The notes under the pieces: model-generated
Seen by the model: the letters and a program-made list of their open reading frames with translations, nothing else
Told to the model about the DNA's origin: nothing
Databases searched by the model: none
Shown: in pieces, positions 30,400 to 41,100 of the stretch
Layout: each line of letters starts with the position of its first letter
Position numbering within the stretch: the stretch's first letter is position 1
Source: Tritrichomonas musculus
Taxonomy: Eukaryota; Parabasalia; Tritrichomonadida; Tritrichomonadidae
Direction: 5' to 3'
Assembly: GCA_039105265.1 (NCBI GenBank)
Contig: JAPFFF010000029.1
Coordinates: 1,550,001 to 1,614,000, forward strand
DNA length: 64,000 bases
Program-made: the position numbers and the translations under genes

Positions 30400-31725
30400 T
30401 CATATCAATTGCCCATAAAGTTCAATTGAGTCAAATGTGAGAAAATTACTTCCATTCCAAGCTGGTCCAGTACTGCGAATTCTGATGTATTTGTATTCTT
30501 TTGAGTTCTCTTGGTTCATTTTGAATGTGTGAACAACATTATATCCATTCATGTGAGAGCAGTTGTCTTGTTTATCGAGTGTCTCCCATTTCGAGTCATC
30601 GTTCGAGTTGTCATTCGAGCCTTCAATCACCCAGCTCCTCGGATGCTTCCAATTCTGACTATATGGATATGATCTCAATGTGTAATCAGTTGCGATCACT
30701 CGGTGATTCTTGAATTCAATGCACAGCCAGCTACCTGAAACATTTTTAGAAATGAAGTAATTGCATTGGTCTTCAAATAAAACGACGTTGCGCGGCTGAT
30801 AGCAGAAACTCTTATCAAGTACAGAAGAAGCAGTGATGTTAATTTCATTATCAATTTTTCCGTTTGACTCTTCTACAAGGTGGTTGATGATTCCTTTGAA
30901 TTCGTTGCCACTCGACCATAAAAGTTCTGTTACGCGTGGTTTCACTTTTCTGTATCTGTCATCGTCGATCATTGATTCTGATAAAACTGCTTCACACTCA
31001 AGACGATTCACAATATTCCGCCAGATTGGTGTCGTCATATCATTGTTGTCAAAAATTGACGTAAATTCTTTAATCACGTCACTCGTGACATTCGCAAATA
31101 TAACACTTTCATATAAGATTGAATACTTCACATCACGCGAATAAAGATGATCACAGAATTGTAGAAGCTGGTCTTCACTCTCGAGTCGAAGGCTGCTGTT
31201 GTTCAAAATATTATCAATCGTGAAAATGGAAAGACTCAAGAATTCCTCTAATTGTTCACTGATCAGTTCGTAGAAGTGCGACGATATAAAATAAACTTCC
31301 GATAAATAGCGATCATTCAAAAATCGGTGATGTTTCTCATCTTCTTTAATTAGCCTAAAAACATTGTCGTTCGTTATTTCTGTAGTATCATTCGAATTTA
31401 CATATTCAATGGCTTCGATACCGAGTTTTTCAGTAATTTCTAAAATAAATGGAATTTCTGAATCGGGAAGATTATGCAATTCGAAATTAAAAAGATTGAG
31501 AAAATGTGAAAAATCACCTTGATTTCGTGTATTAATTATAAATGTATCAAATGTAGGATCTGATGAATGTATTCGACTAATCACTGGCGACAAAAGATCT
31601 GAAATTATTTTACTTGTCTTGATTTCTTCTCCATTAACAATGAATGAAAAGTCTTTGTCATAAGAATCAAGTGGGACCTTTAACAGGCATGTTGTGTTAA
31701 GTTTTATTTGAGAATTGTTTTCCAT
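30400..31725 (-). CDS. BTB-like protein with F5/8 type C (discoidin-like) domain
   Basis: A 441-residue protein. Residues about 20-120 resemble a BTB/POZ-like fold (FSFIVNGEEIKTSKIISDLL, then SPVISRIHSSDPTFDTF), a form common in trichomonad multigene families. A helical BACK-like middle follows. Residues about 295-441 are an F5/8-type-C/discoidin-like beta sandwich: SGSWLCIEFKNHRV, YTLRSYPYSQNWKHPRSWV, EGSNDNSNDDSKWETLD, KYIRIRSTGPAWNGSN and DSIELYGQL, the core strand order seen in BTBD9-like proteins. No signal peptide, so it is likely an intracellular adaptor; ligand unknown. Start is ATG 31725-31723. Confidence 0.8.
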   Translation of the reverse strand: MENNSQIKLNTTCLLKVPLDSYDKDFSFIVNGEEIKTSKIISDLLSPVISRIHSSDPTFDTFIINTRNQGDFSHFLNLFNFELHNLPDSEIPFILEITEKLGIEAIEYVNSNDTTEITNDNVFRLIKEDEKHHRFLNDRYLSEVYFISSHFYELISEQLEEFLSLSIFTIDNILNNSSLRLESEDQLLQFCDHLYSRDVKYSILYESVIFANVTSDVIKEFTSIFDNNDMTTPIWRNIVNRLECEAVLSESMIDDDRYRKVKPRVTELLWSSGNEFKGIINHLVEESNGKIDNEINITASSVLDKSFCYQPRNVVLFEDQCNYFISKNVSGSWLCIEFKNHRVIATDYTLRSYPYSQNWKHPRSWVIEGSNDNSNDDSKWETLDKQDNCSHMNGYNVVHTFKMNQENSKEYKYIRIRSTGPAWNGSNFLTFDSIELYGQLI

Positions 31726-32392
31726 ATAATAACAAATAACAAATAAAAAAACAAGACCGACATGTGATATAAAATTATAAAAAAAATGATCGTTAAAATT
31801 TTATTTATTCAATTAAGGTTCTCCTTCCCAAAAAAAATGTAAATTATTCAATATTGAATTAACTCATAGAATAAATAATTCAATAGAGCATTTTTCGGAA
31901 AAAGTTTTGGTGAAAAATAAAAAAATTTGGCCTCAACGATTAAATCTTATTTTATTCAAAATTTTATTGATTTTTTAATTCTATGATTTCTATCTGTAAA
32001 AAAACAAAATCGATAAGATTTCATAAAAATATTATTATCAAATCATTTGAAATATATATCTATATAAATTTAATATTTTAATTTATTTTTAAAAACGATA
32101 TTTATGCATATTTTATTTGTGAAATTTCATTGAATTTATTCTTTTAAATTTGAAAGGAGAATCTTAAAATATCTTGAAAAATAAAAAGTAATTATGACGG
32201 AAATAAATAAATAATTACAATTCTAATTAGATTAAATTTTGTTTAACTTGGTAAATACCTTTTTCATTTGAATTATATACATATATCGGTTAATTATTAA
32301 GTATTTTAAACAAAATTTTGACAGATATAAACAAATATATAATTTAATTCTATAAAAATAAGGTTTACAATTAATCTTTAAAATCATTTTAG
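31726..32392. other. Intergenic, AT-rich
   Basis: About 670 bp with no gene or repeat recognised, between the discoidin-domain gene and the end of the DUF3447 relic. Confidence 0.5.
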
Positions 32393-33060
32393 TTATTTTT
32401 CGATTGAAGTTAATATTTGATTTATTTCACGATTTACTATTCTTTTAGCTATATCTAATGGTGATTCACATATCAAAGCTGTTCTTTCCATATTGTCTTT
32501 GTTCTTGTATGAACTACTTTTAACATTTACATTCAAATTTGGATGCTTGATTAAAAGTTCATAAATATCTTTAATCCCATGTTTATTATATAAGTAACAT
32601 CAACTTTTTCATTTTTTAAAGATTTGACAAAGAAATAGTTACCATTTTTGCGGAATTCGGCAAACAGTTCTGTGCTCTGACATAAATCTTTATCAAAAAG
32701 TTGAAAATTTCTACTTTTTAGAATCATCAAATAAATTTCATGCTTTTTCTCTTCTAATGTCTCATCTGATAAATAGTTCTGCTCGATATATGATGCAAGG
32801 TTATTATGATGACATTTGATGGATTCAAGGTAGAGTTGATAATAATTAGTATCTGATGGGATTTATTTATTTTCTTCAAGATGATGAATTATTTCCGAAT
32901 TATTCCCATATATTGTGAATAACCATAGTGATGAATCATATTGAGCATAATTTACAAATAAGTATTTAAATATCTGAATTGAGCCAAAAATGCTGCTTAT
33001 TGTATCATAGAAACATCTTTATCATATAAAAAAGAATTTGTTTCATAAGTTGAAGGTTAG
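32393..33060 (-). pseudogene. DUF3447/ankyrin relic, 5' truncated
   Basis: Minus-strand reading gives ETNSFLYDKDVSMIQ-stop, AAFFGSIQIFKYL, SLWLFTIYGNNSEIIHHLEENK-stop, SIKCHHNNLASYIEQNYL, then HGIKDIYELLIKHPNLNVNV and SPLDIAKRIVNREIN to a final TAA at 32393-32395. These match, in order, the second half of the DUF3447 protein at 48663 (YAAFFGSIQIFRYL, ESIKCHHNDIASYF). At least two in-frame stops and a frame change are present and the first 200 residues are missing. No frame longer than 60 codons remains. It is an old copy of the same family. Confidence 0.7.
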
Positions 33061-33258
33061 ATTAATGAATTATATGTATTACGGATGCCAAAAAAAAAGC
33101 AAAATTTTTGTCACATCATTATGTCAAAAATTTCTAACAGTTGATGCATTATTAATCATTAGACAAAAAAATTTGAATTATATGTATTACAGATGCCAAA
33201 TACGTTTTTTTAAATAAATGAAATAAAAATAAAAAAAATTTAACCATAAAAAAAGTAT

Positions 33259-36200
33259 TTAAAATTGATTCAAATTGCTTGAAAAGTCGCCCGAAAGAAC
33301 TTGATCGATGACTTTTTCGTATCTTTCGTCATTTAGGAACAACGGCTGGGATCTTTTGTAACCGATGTCTGTGCATCCATACATGTCCAAATAAAACGGC
33401 CTCATGGAGCAAATTCTCCTTCCGTCAATCACGCAAATCTTAGATGCGTCTTTTCCAATGAAGAGGAAGACCGATGGGTACTTTTTCTTAGAGAACAGAG
33501 TATGAAGGTCTGAAATCATATCATCTGCATTGAGAATGCGCAATCCATTCATGTAGTCAACGCCAGCATCATTTCCATCACCTTCATCAAGGTCGTCGTA
33601 CCTTTCAATCATGCTGTTGTAGTCCAGCAAATTGAAGATGGTGATCTGACCAACTAACTCGACAGGGAAGTTGTAAGGCTCCTGTGAAAACCTGAGGAAT
33701 TCTTTAGGCAACTTCGCAAAAATGAAGGGTTTGAATTCAAATTCAGAGCCATCATTCAAATATTTGAATGGTGCATTGAATTTTTGAGAGAGATTTTCTG
33801 AGGATAGAATTTCATCCCAATCAATTATGTCTTGACTTTTGATCTCAATGTTTTCGGTATCCTTCTTTTTCAATAGGAAATGATCGGCCAAACAAACCCT
33901 TCTCAAAAACAGGCACTTTTCTTTCTCTTCTTTATAGTTTCTGCATTGATTGAATGATGATTCAACAAATGATGAAACAAGATTCTTTAATATTTCATTC
34001 TTTGTAGAAACATCTTCTTCAATTTCATCGGCTTCAATAAGTTTCTTAATAAACCGCTGAAAAACCGTCAATTTTGAATCAACATCTTCAGAAATGTCAT
34101 CGGTAAATCCGGTTTTCATTGTCGGCTTCCCTTTCATTCTGTAAGCGTACCAAGTTGTGAGGAAAAGATTCCTTGCCAAGACTTTTGTCTTCCTTTTATC
34201 GAGGCAGTCAGGGAGGCTTCTCAATCTGACCTCAAAAGTGACGATCAAACCGCTAAGTGACTTCACAAGTTCAACGAAGACGTCGACTATTTTATCTTCA
34301 GAAGCCTTGAAAAACAAAGAATACATGCTAATGAAGACGTTCAATGACTCTTTCAATTTTTCAGACAAGTTCTCAAAATTCTTATTGTTTCCATCGGCAT
34401 ATATCACATCATCTGTCAGATCATCAATATTTGGGAGAAAACCGTTTTTAAATGATCGATCAATTGGACATGTAAAGTCGTCTTTCTTCACGCAATTTGG
34501 ATGAACAAGATGCTGGCAAATTCCAAATTGTATGACAAAAATATTCCCTGCTGTACACTGTTTGTAAACCATTGAATTTGGATTATTCAAACTTTTCTGT
34601 TTACGAATCAATTCTTCTTTTTGTTTTTGGAATTTGAGCATTTTTTCTTCTTTGCGTCTGTTCTTTCTTTCTGCGGCCTGTTGCACCAAATTTTCATGCT
34701 CAACCAAAACGAGCTGATGAATGCAATCATTCGTGTTTCTCAAAAGTTGAGATTGTTCTTCATTCATGCCATCAGTGATGTCAAGGCCAGGTGACATGTT
34801 CAGAACTTGTGCAAGCATCGCATCAACGGTTGGAACCTGATCTTTTTCATCATTTTCATCGACTTCATTTTCATCGATTTTTTCTAAAATGTCTTCGTCT
34901 TGAAAAACGTCTGCTTCTTTCATTGCAGCAAGTTGTGTCATCTGGACAAATGGAGGCTTGTCAACGATGAATGGAAACTTCGTTCGATAGATGTAAAGTG
35001 GATAAGAAAGAATCTCATCTTCTTTGTCTATTGAACAAATTGAGCACAATTCTTTCTCTGTGTTTTCATCATCATTTTGATCAGCTTCAAGACTGACACT
35101 TGATGAAAATGACTTGAAGTGATTAATGATATTTTCTTTGAGTTTTCGTGCACGATCTTTTTTCACTTGATTTTGATCCTTTTTGTTTTTATCTTCATCT
35201 TTTTCACCTTCAACTTCAACTCCAATTTGTGTCAGAACATTTTTTCCAAGTTGTCCTTTTTCGAGTAAAATGTCAACAATAGATTTAGGTGATTCTGTTG
35301 ATGAGCAAATTTTCATTTTCAGGAATAAATCAAATGATTCTTTAGTCATTATGTTTGTTATGGAATAATTCCTATTTTGATTCATTCCATAATTAAATAC
35401 AGATCGTTTTAATTGATTGATTAAATCAACAATTGACAATTTGTATTTAATAATTTTGTTTGGTTTTATTGTTGATTTAATGTTGTCACTAGATCTGAAA
35501 TTAGAATCTTGAACAAACTTTGACAGAAGAATAAGAATGTTCATTGCAAGATGATCATTCAATTCATTTGAATGCGTCTCACTACTTTTTCTTAAGGTTC
35601 TATAAATAATGGCTAAAATGGTCGGTGTAACAAAGAATTCTTTTAATCGAACATTCACATTAGAATTGTTATTAAAGAAGTAAGTCTCTTCTGGTTCAAA
35701 AGGCAGAAGTTTAAGCAACTTATCGGGATGCTTTGATATTTCATTATTCATGAGAACTTTTTCACAATTGAATGAATTAATAGCTGATACAAAATTGACC
35801 TCAATTTCATCTTTCAAATCGAACGAAACTTCTTGATCAATATTTTCATTCATGTTGCCTTTTTTAGTATTTTGTCTCACTGTTGCAACTTCATGTATAA
35901 TTTTATTCAAAATGTAAAACTTTGATTCTTTTTCATTCACTCTTGAATCAAATAAATTATTCAATTCATTCAAATCAGAAACACCTTGTTTCAACCCAAA
36001 AATAATTTGTTCTTTATCGAATTTATAACCGTCGAAATTGAAAAGAATTCTCTCAGTTACAAATAAAAGTGACAAATATAAGAAAGAAAAGATCATTTGT
36101 TTCTTGTTTCCTACATTAAAGTCATCTTTTGAATCATCGAAAATTCCAATTTCTCTCGCCATTTCAAATGCAAAGAATTCTTTAAAACTAAACTCATTAG

Positions 36201-37884
36201 CACAATTATTCTCTTTGCATTGAATTCCTATTATCAGCTGCAACAAAGGAATTAAAAGAGAGATTCCATCACTAGCTCGACTTGGATTATCTGAAAGTTC
36301 AGATAGAAAACTAACAATTGGCAAATTCTCAGTCTTTGGAACGAGTGATTGAGTGAGACAAACCATTGCAAGAAGATTTTTCAAGGTAGCAATACCAATT
36401 TGAATTCGAAGACTTTGATATTTCTCAAGTGAAAGCAACTCAGCAATCTTTATTCGACATGTTTCATCATTCCTTAGTAAATATGCTAACGAATAAAACA
36501 AAGGATTAGAGATAAAGAAAGAAGCTCCTTTTGGAAATGATTTATAATCATTATCATTAAGAACTGTACCATTAACATTCGATGATTTAATGAAATTATG
36601 AACTAGCCTATCATTATCATTAGTAATTCCATTTTCAACGGCATTCTTAAAAATATAGAAAATAGATGAAATATCAAATGATTGATCGAACAACTCAAAA
36701 AGTTTGTCGATTTTCAAATTTTCACTTGATTTAAAAGCTTTTAAAATATGATAAAACAATGAATGAAAAATAAAAAGATATGAAAAAGAATATTGATCTT
36801 GTATATCTACATTGAATGTTGTCGTTACATTTGTTACATTGGCCAGAATTTCAGTGACAATTCTATCAAACAACTCTTGTTTTTTATCGTCTGGTTCATT
36901 TTGTGCAAAATTAGACAATAAACCGATATGAATAAGGAAATTAGGAACATCTTTGAAGTAAAAATTTAATCCTTTAAATGTGAGTATTTCTTTTGTATAG
37001 GTCAAAATTTGAATGATAAAATCATTCCAATTGAAATTTTCACTTTTTGAGATATCTCGCATAACACCCTCTGAATAACTGTGATACCAAAAATGCTTCC
37101 ATGGAGAAATGCTTTTGCATAACTCAATATTATTTCCTTTAGAAACAGAAAGTTCAATTGGGATGATCTTAGTAGCCATCAATTTGTAGTTATATTTGGC
37201 AAAGTTGCTCTTAAAAAGTTCATCATTTGTAAGAAGAGCAAAAAATGATTCCAATTCGACATTGAATTCATAACTGACATCAAAAATACGATTAATAAAC
37301 TTCTCAAAGTCGATCTTTTCCGTTAATGATATTGAAATTAACCGTCGAAAACCGTCGCCAAATTGTATAAATATTCTCAAAAATTGTAAAATTTGTGAAA
37401 GAGTGGAAATGTCATAAGGCAAAATTTTTTGAATAGATTCAAATATTGCTTTAAAAACAATGTCCGTTAAAAGTGTCCGTAATTTTTCGTCTAAATAATT
37501 TTCAGGATGTGAATTATGATCTAAGCCAGCGTGCTTTGAACAAAATCCAGAACGTTTACAGAGAGATAAATCACCACAATCACAGTTTCCTGTAAAAGAT
37601 AGGCATATTGAATAATCATGTCCTTGATGATTTCCATTGAGAAAGCATGGAAGGCAAAGAATTGAATTTGAATCAAGGCAACAATTCTCACAATGAATAA
37701 CTAGCTGATTTTCTGACCATGAGTTTTGGCATGTCGAAACATGTGAATTCTTTTTATGAAAATCAAAAAACTCTTGAAATATATTGAAACCAGAAGTTGT
37801 ACTAATAATCAATTTAATATAATCAATTGCTAATTGGGTTTCATTAAGGAAAAGTGTTTGAAGGTCTTTGTAATTAATTTCCAT
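33259..37884 (-). CDS. UBR-type E3 ubiquitin ligase (N-recognin family)
   Basis: A 1541-residue protein of the UBR1/UBR2/UBR3 family, expected to recognise N-terminal degrons and transfer ubiquitin. The UBR zinc box lies at about 52-118, with the ordered ligands C52, C65, C68, C77, C80, H86, H89, C101, C103, C109, C115 and H118. A RING-H2 is split: CSICSID at about residue 945 and CQHLVHPNC plus FTCPIDRSF at about 1123-1140, with an acidic and coiled insert of about 165 residues between. The last zinc ligand is Asp (CPID) rather than Cys. The C-terminal segment with FIGKDASKICVIDGRRI and the YGCTDIG element matches the UBR1 autoinhibitory (UAIN/UBLC) region. G+C is higher over the 3' third. 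Start is ATG 37884-37882. Confidence 0.92.
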   Translation of the reverse strand: MEINYKDLQTLFLNETQLAIDYIKLIISTTSGFNIFQEFFDFHKKNSHVSTCQNSWSENQLVIHCENCCLDSNSILCLPCFLNGNHQGHDYSICLSFTGNCDCGDLSLCKRSGFCSKHAGLDHNSHPENYLDEKLRTLLTDIVFKAIFESIQKILPYDISTLSQILQFLRIFIQFGDGFRRLISISLTEKIDFEKFINRIFDVSYEFNVELESFFALLTNDELFKSNFAKYNYKLMATKIIPIELSVSKGNNIELCKSISPWKHFWYHSYSEGVMRDISKSENFNWNDFIIQILTYTKEILTFKGLNFYFKDVPNFLIHIGLLSNFAQNEPDDKKQELFDRIVTEILANVTNVTTTFNVDIQDQYSFSYLFIFHSLFYHILKAFKSSENLKIDKLFELFDQSFDISSIFYIFKNAVENGITNDNDRLVHNFIKSSNVNGTVLNDNDYKSFPKGASFFISNPLFYSLAYLLRNDETCRIKIAELLSLEKYQSLRIQIGIATLKNLLAMVCLTQSLVPKTENLPIVSFLSELSDNPSRASDGISLLIPLLQLIIGIQCKENNCANEFSFKEFFAFEMAREIGIFDDSKDDFNVGNKKQMIFSFLYLSLLFVTERILFNFDGYKFDKEQIIFGLKQGVSDLNELNNLFDSRVNEKESKFYILNKIIHEVATVRQNTKKGNMNENIDQEVSFDLKDEIEVNFVSAINSFNCEKVLMNNEISKHPDKLLKLLPFEPEETYFFNNNSNVNVRLKEFFVTPTILAIIYRTLRKSSETHSNELNDHLAMNILILLSKFVQDSNFRSSDNIKSTIKPNKIIKYKLSIVDLINQLKRSVFNYGMNQNRNYSITNIMTKESFDLFLKMKICSSTESPKSIVDILLEKGQLGKNVLTQIGVEVEGEKDEDKNKKDQNQVKKDRARKLKENIINHFKSFSSSVSLEADQNDDENTEKELCSICSIDKEDEILSYPLYIYRTKFPFIVDKPPFVQMTQLAAMKEADVFQDEDILEKIDENEVDENDEKDQVPTVDAMLAQVLNMSPGLDITDGMNEEQSQLLRNTNDCIHQLVLVEHENLVQQAAERKNRRKEEKMLKFQKQKEELIRKQKSLNNPNSMVYKQCTAGNIFVIQFGICQHLVHPNCVKKDDFTCPIDRSFKNGFLPNIDDLTDDVIYADGNNKNFENLSEKLKESLNVFISMYSLFFKASEDKIVDVFVELVKSLSGLIVTFEVRLRSLPDCLDKRKTKVLARNLFLTTWYAYRMKGKPTMKTGFTDDISEDVDSKLTVFQRFIKKLIEADEIEEDVSTKNEILKNLVSSFVESSFNQCRNYKEEKEKCLFLRRVCLADHFLLKKKDTENIEIKSQDIIDWDEILSSENLSQKFNAPFKYLNDGSEFEFKPFIFAKLPKEFLRFSQEPYNFPVELVGQITIFNLLDYNSMIERYDDLDEGDGNDAGVDYMNGLRILNADDMISDLHTLFSKKKYPSVFLFIGKDASKICVIDGRRICSMRPFYLDMYGCTDIGYKRSQPLFLNDERYEKVIDQVLSGDFSSNLNQF

Positions 37885-37969
37885 ATTAATTAAAATAAAA
37901 AATCAAATTTATGTCATATATTGAAATTTAAAAATATTAATTATGAAAAGATATTTGAAAAGATGGAAG

Positions 37970-38049
37970 GGTTGTTTGGCCGAGTGGTCTAAGGCGCCAG
38001 TTTAAGGCACTGGTCCGCGAGGGCGTGGGTTCGAACCCCACAGCAACCA
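37970..38049 (+). tRNA. tRNA-Leu (anticodon AAG)
   Basis: An 80-nt class-II tRNA. Acceptor GGTTGTT/AGCAACC, D arm with GGCCGAGTGGTCTAAGGC, anticodon stem CCAGT/ACTGG with loop TTAAGGC (anticodon AAG), a long variable arm (TCCGCGAGGGCG), and T arm GTGGG-TTCGAAC-CCCAC. Discriminator A, as expected for leucine. It lies between the divergent starts and ends of two minus-strand genes. Confidence 0.96.
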
Positions 38050-38060
38050 TTTTTTTTTTT
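38050..38060 (+). terminator. Pol III T-tract terminator after tRNA-Leu
   Basis: Eleven T residues start directly at the tRNA 3' end. An A-rich tract follows at about 38083-38100, close to the stop of the next minus-strand gene. Confidence 0.75.
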
Positions 38061-38126
38061 TACCTTCTTTAACTATATTAACAAAAAAAAAAAAAAAAAA
38101 GATTTAATGTCGTTTAAAATAGATTT

Positions 38127-41100
38127 TTATTCATTAAAAGAATCAATACTTATTTTATTTTCTTGTTCTTCAATCGAAAATTTCTTTGTTTTGATAATAA
38201 GTGTTGAAATAATTACAATCATCATAAATGAAAAAATTATCATCAAAGTATTTGCTGATAAATACTTATTTTCTTTTTTCTTCACATCAAAATAGATGAA
38301 TTTATTATTAAACTCTTTCAATTTAGCATTAGAGTAAAAATTTGATTTGATTGTATTTTTAACCAACCAACCAAAATTATTATTACTGTCAAGATTTTGT
38401 TTTTCAACAAAGTAAGTCAAGGAAGAATTATCAACTATTTCAAAACTGCATCTAATGATCGAAATTGATTTAATATCATTAATCTTATTGAGCAACTTCA
38501 GATGTTCTTTTTCGGGAGTGATATCGAAATCTTCTGTAACTTTAATCATACCAGATGATAATCCATTCTTTCCTATGAAAGACGAATCTCTTACTATTCC
38601 TTTTTTCACTGTAAGATATATCGCACTTCCACCTTTAAGATTATTGCCAGAGTCATTTGTATTAAGAATTTCATTTTTAATGAAATTGCAAGATTCAATA
38701 GTGACTAAGCTTTTTTCATCAATCGAGTAAATATAAACAGCTCCTCCAAATGTTGCTTTGCATGATGAAAATGTCATTTTTTTGAGTGTGATTGGATTTT
38801 CAAGTTCTTTGTTATTAAACACATAAATAGCTCCTCCTCCACCTTTTTCTGAAGTGCAATTGGAGAATGAGATGTCATTACCAGAGATGCCACAATTCAC
38901 AATATGAAGAGCTCCTCCACTTTTATCACTTTTGAATGAATCAAATCGAGTGATGTCAATTGTTACATGAACAGGTTTATCGCCTTCATTCACATTTTCA
39001 CAATGCTTATTTTGCTCACAATCGCTTGGAAAGAAACGGCAAGTTGAGTTACTTAAATAGTATCCATCTTCGCATTGGCTGCATATTGAACCATCTTTGC
39101 CACTGCAGATCTTGCAAGGTGAGTTGCATTTTTGGCATTTATTATTATCATCAAAATAGTAGCCTTCATCACACATTTTTTGACAAAACTTATTGTTTGT
39201 ATTTGGATCAGTTTGCAGTGTATGACCATCATTGCATTCCGTGCAATCATTCTTTTCAGCTCCATTGCATGCTTTACAATTTTCTAATTGGCAAGGAACG
39301 CATACTTCAACTGTTGTTATTTCATCAGTTACAATGAAATAGCCTTCATTACATTGTGTGCATTGACAACCATCATCGTACTTCAAGCAATTATCTAGGC
39401 TACATTTAACGCATTCAAAATTAATATTGCCACCCCAACCTTCGCCAAGTTGAAGGCATGATGATATGCATTTTCCATCATGCAAAAATTGATATTGAGG
39501 ACATTTGGTGCATGTGTTTTGATCTTTGCATTCTACACATGCAGAGTTACAATTAAAGCATTGTCCACCACTAAGATATTGATTTGATTTGCATGATGTG
39601 CATTCTTTACTTGATTTACTACATGTTAAACATGAATCGTCACATTTTTCACATTTTCCATCATTTCCAAGGAAGTATTCATCAGCGCATGATAAACAAT
39701 TTAATTCAGAAGTTCCATCGCATGTTTTACATGTTTTATGGCAGGCTTTGCATTCTCCATCCTTAAAGAAAAATCCATCATCACATCTTGTACAACTAAA
39801 TACACATCTGCTAATTTCAGTGCAATCAGAAGTGCAATGTGAGCAATGAGGTTCTGTTTCATTACATAATGTGCAATCACCACTTAAATCATCATATTGA
39901 TAACTTTTGTAAAATCCTTCAACGCAAGTGTAGCAATAAGATGAACTATCATAGCATGTCTCACATTCATCAGAGCATTTTTTGCATTGTTCGTTATCTA
40001 AATAAAAACCGTCAAGACAGCTGGTACATGATGAAACTTCGCCTTCAATTTCACATGTCTTACAGCCATCAGAACACTTTAAACAGACAGTTCCATTTAA
40101 AATATATCCATCTTTGCATGAAGTACAAATATCAGCTTTTAAATTACATGTTGCGCATGATTTGGAACACTCGGCATCACAAGAAGAAATGCCATCAAAT
40201 AAATGACCTTTTATGCATGTCTTGCACTTATTTTCTGATGAACATGTTGCACATGGTGATCTACATTTTGTGCATTTATTGTCTTTTGGATAATATCCAT
40301 CATAGCATTTGTTGCATATTAATTGTCCTGAATCGTTCCTACTGCATGATTTGCAGTCAGTTGGACATGCAGAACAATTTACTAATTTCCCATCAGTTGA
40401 TGATACATAATAACCATCAAAGCATTCTGTGCATTGTTGACCTCCTGAAGAGCATTTTTTACAGCCAGCTATGCAATGTTCGCAATTAGCATTATCAAGA
40501 TAATAGCCATCTTGACACTCGGTGCAATCGACTGCGCTTTCACACGTTTTGCATCCATATTCGCATTTTGTGCATCTGTCTCCTTTTTTATCTGATGAAA
40601 TATCAACATCATAGTTCATGAAGTAACCTGGTGCACATTTAGAGCATTCATAATCGTTTGGTCCAGTGCATTCTAAACACGCTTCATTACATTTAAAGCA
40701 TTTCTTAAATGATGGTGATAAATAGTATCCAGGATCACAATCAAGACAATCATCTTCTGTTGGACCATTACATTCAAAGCATACTTCGGCGCATGGTGAA
40801 CAAGAACCATCTTCAGCTATATAAAACTCTGATTTGCATTCTGAACAATGAGTAATATTTTGGCATTTTTCGCAATTATCTCTACATTTGACGCATCTCT
40901 TGAATTGGTTGAAGTAATAACCATCTGCGCATTCAACACATGCGTTTGAATCATCTTTGCAAACAGAGCAGCTTTCATTACATCTTTTACAAAAGCCATT
41001 CAAAGAAAAGTATTTATCTTCACATTTGGTACAATCTGATTTGGAATTGCATTCAAGGCAATTATCTGAGCACTTGGCACAAGTAGAAGATTCGGTCAAA

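Noticed and set aside
39839-40489. 216-codon plus-strand frame inside the cysteine-rich gene
   Set aside because: Antisense shadow of the cysteine-rich repeats; its H/M/Y/N-rich composition is the complement of the C-x-x-C codons.
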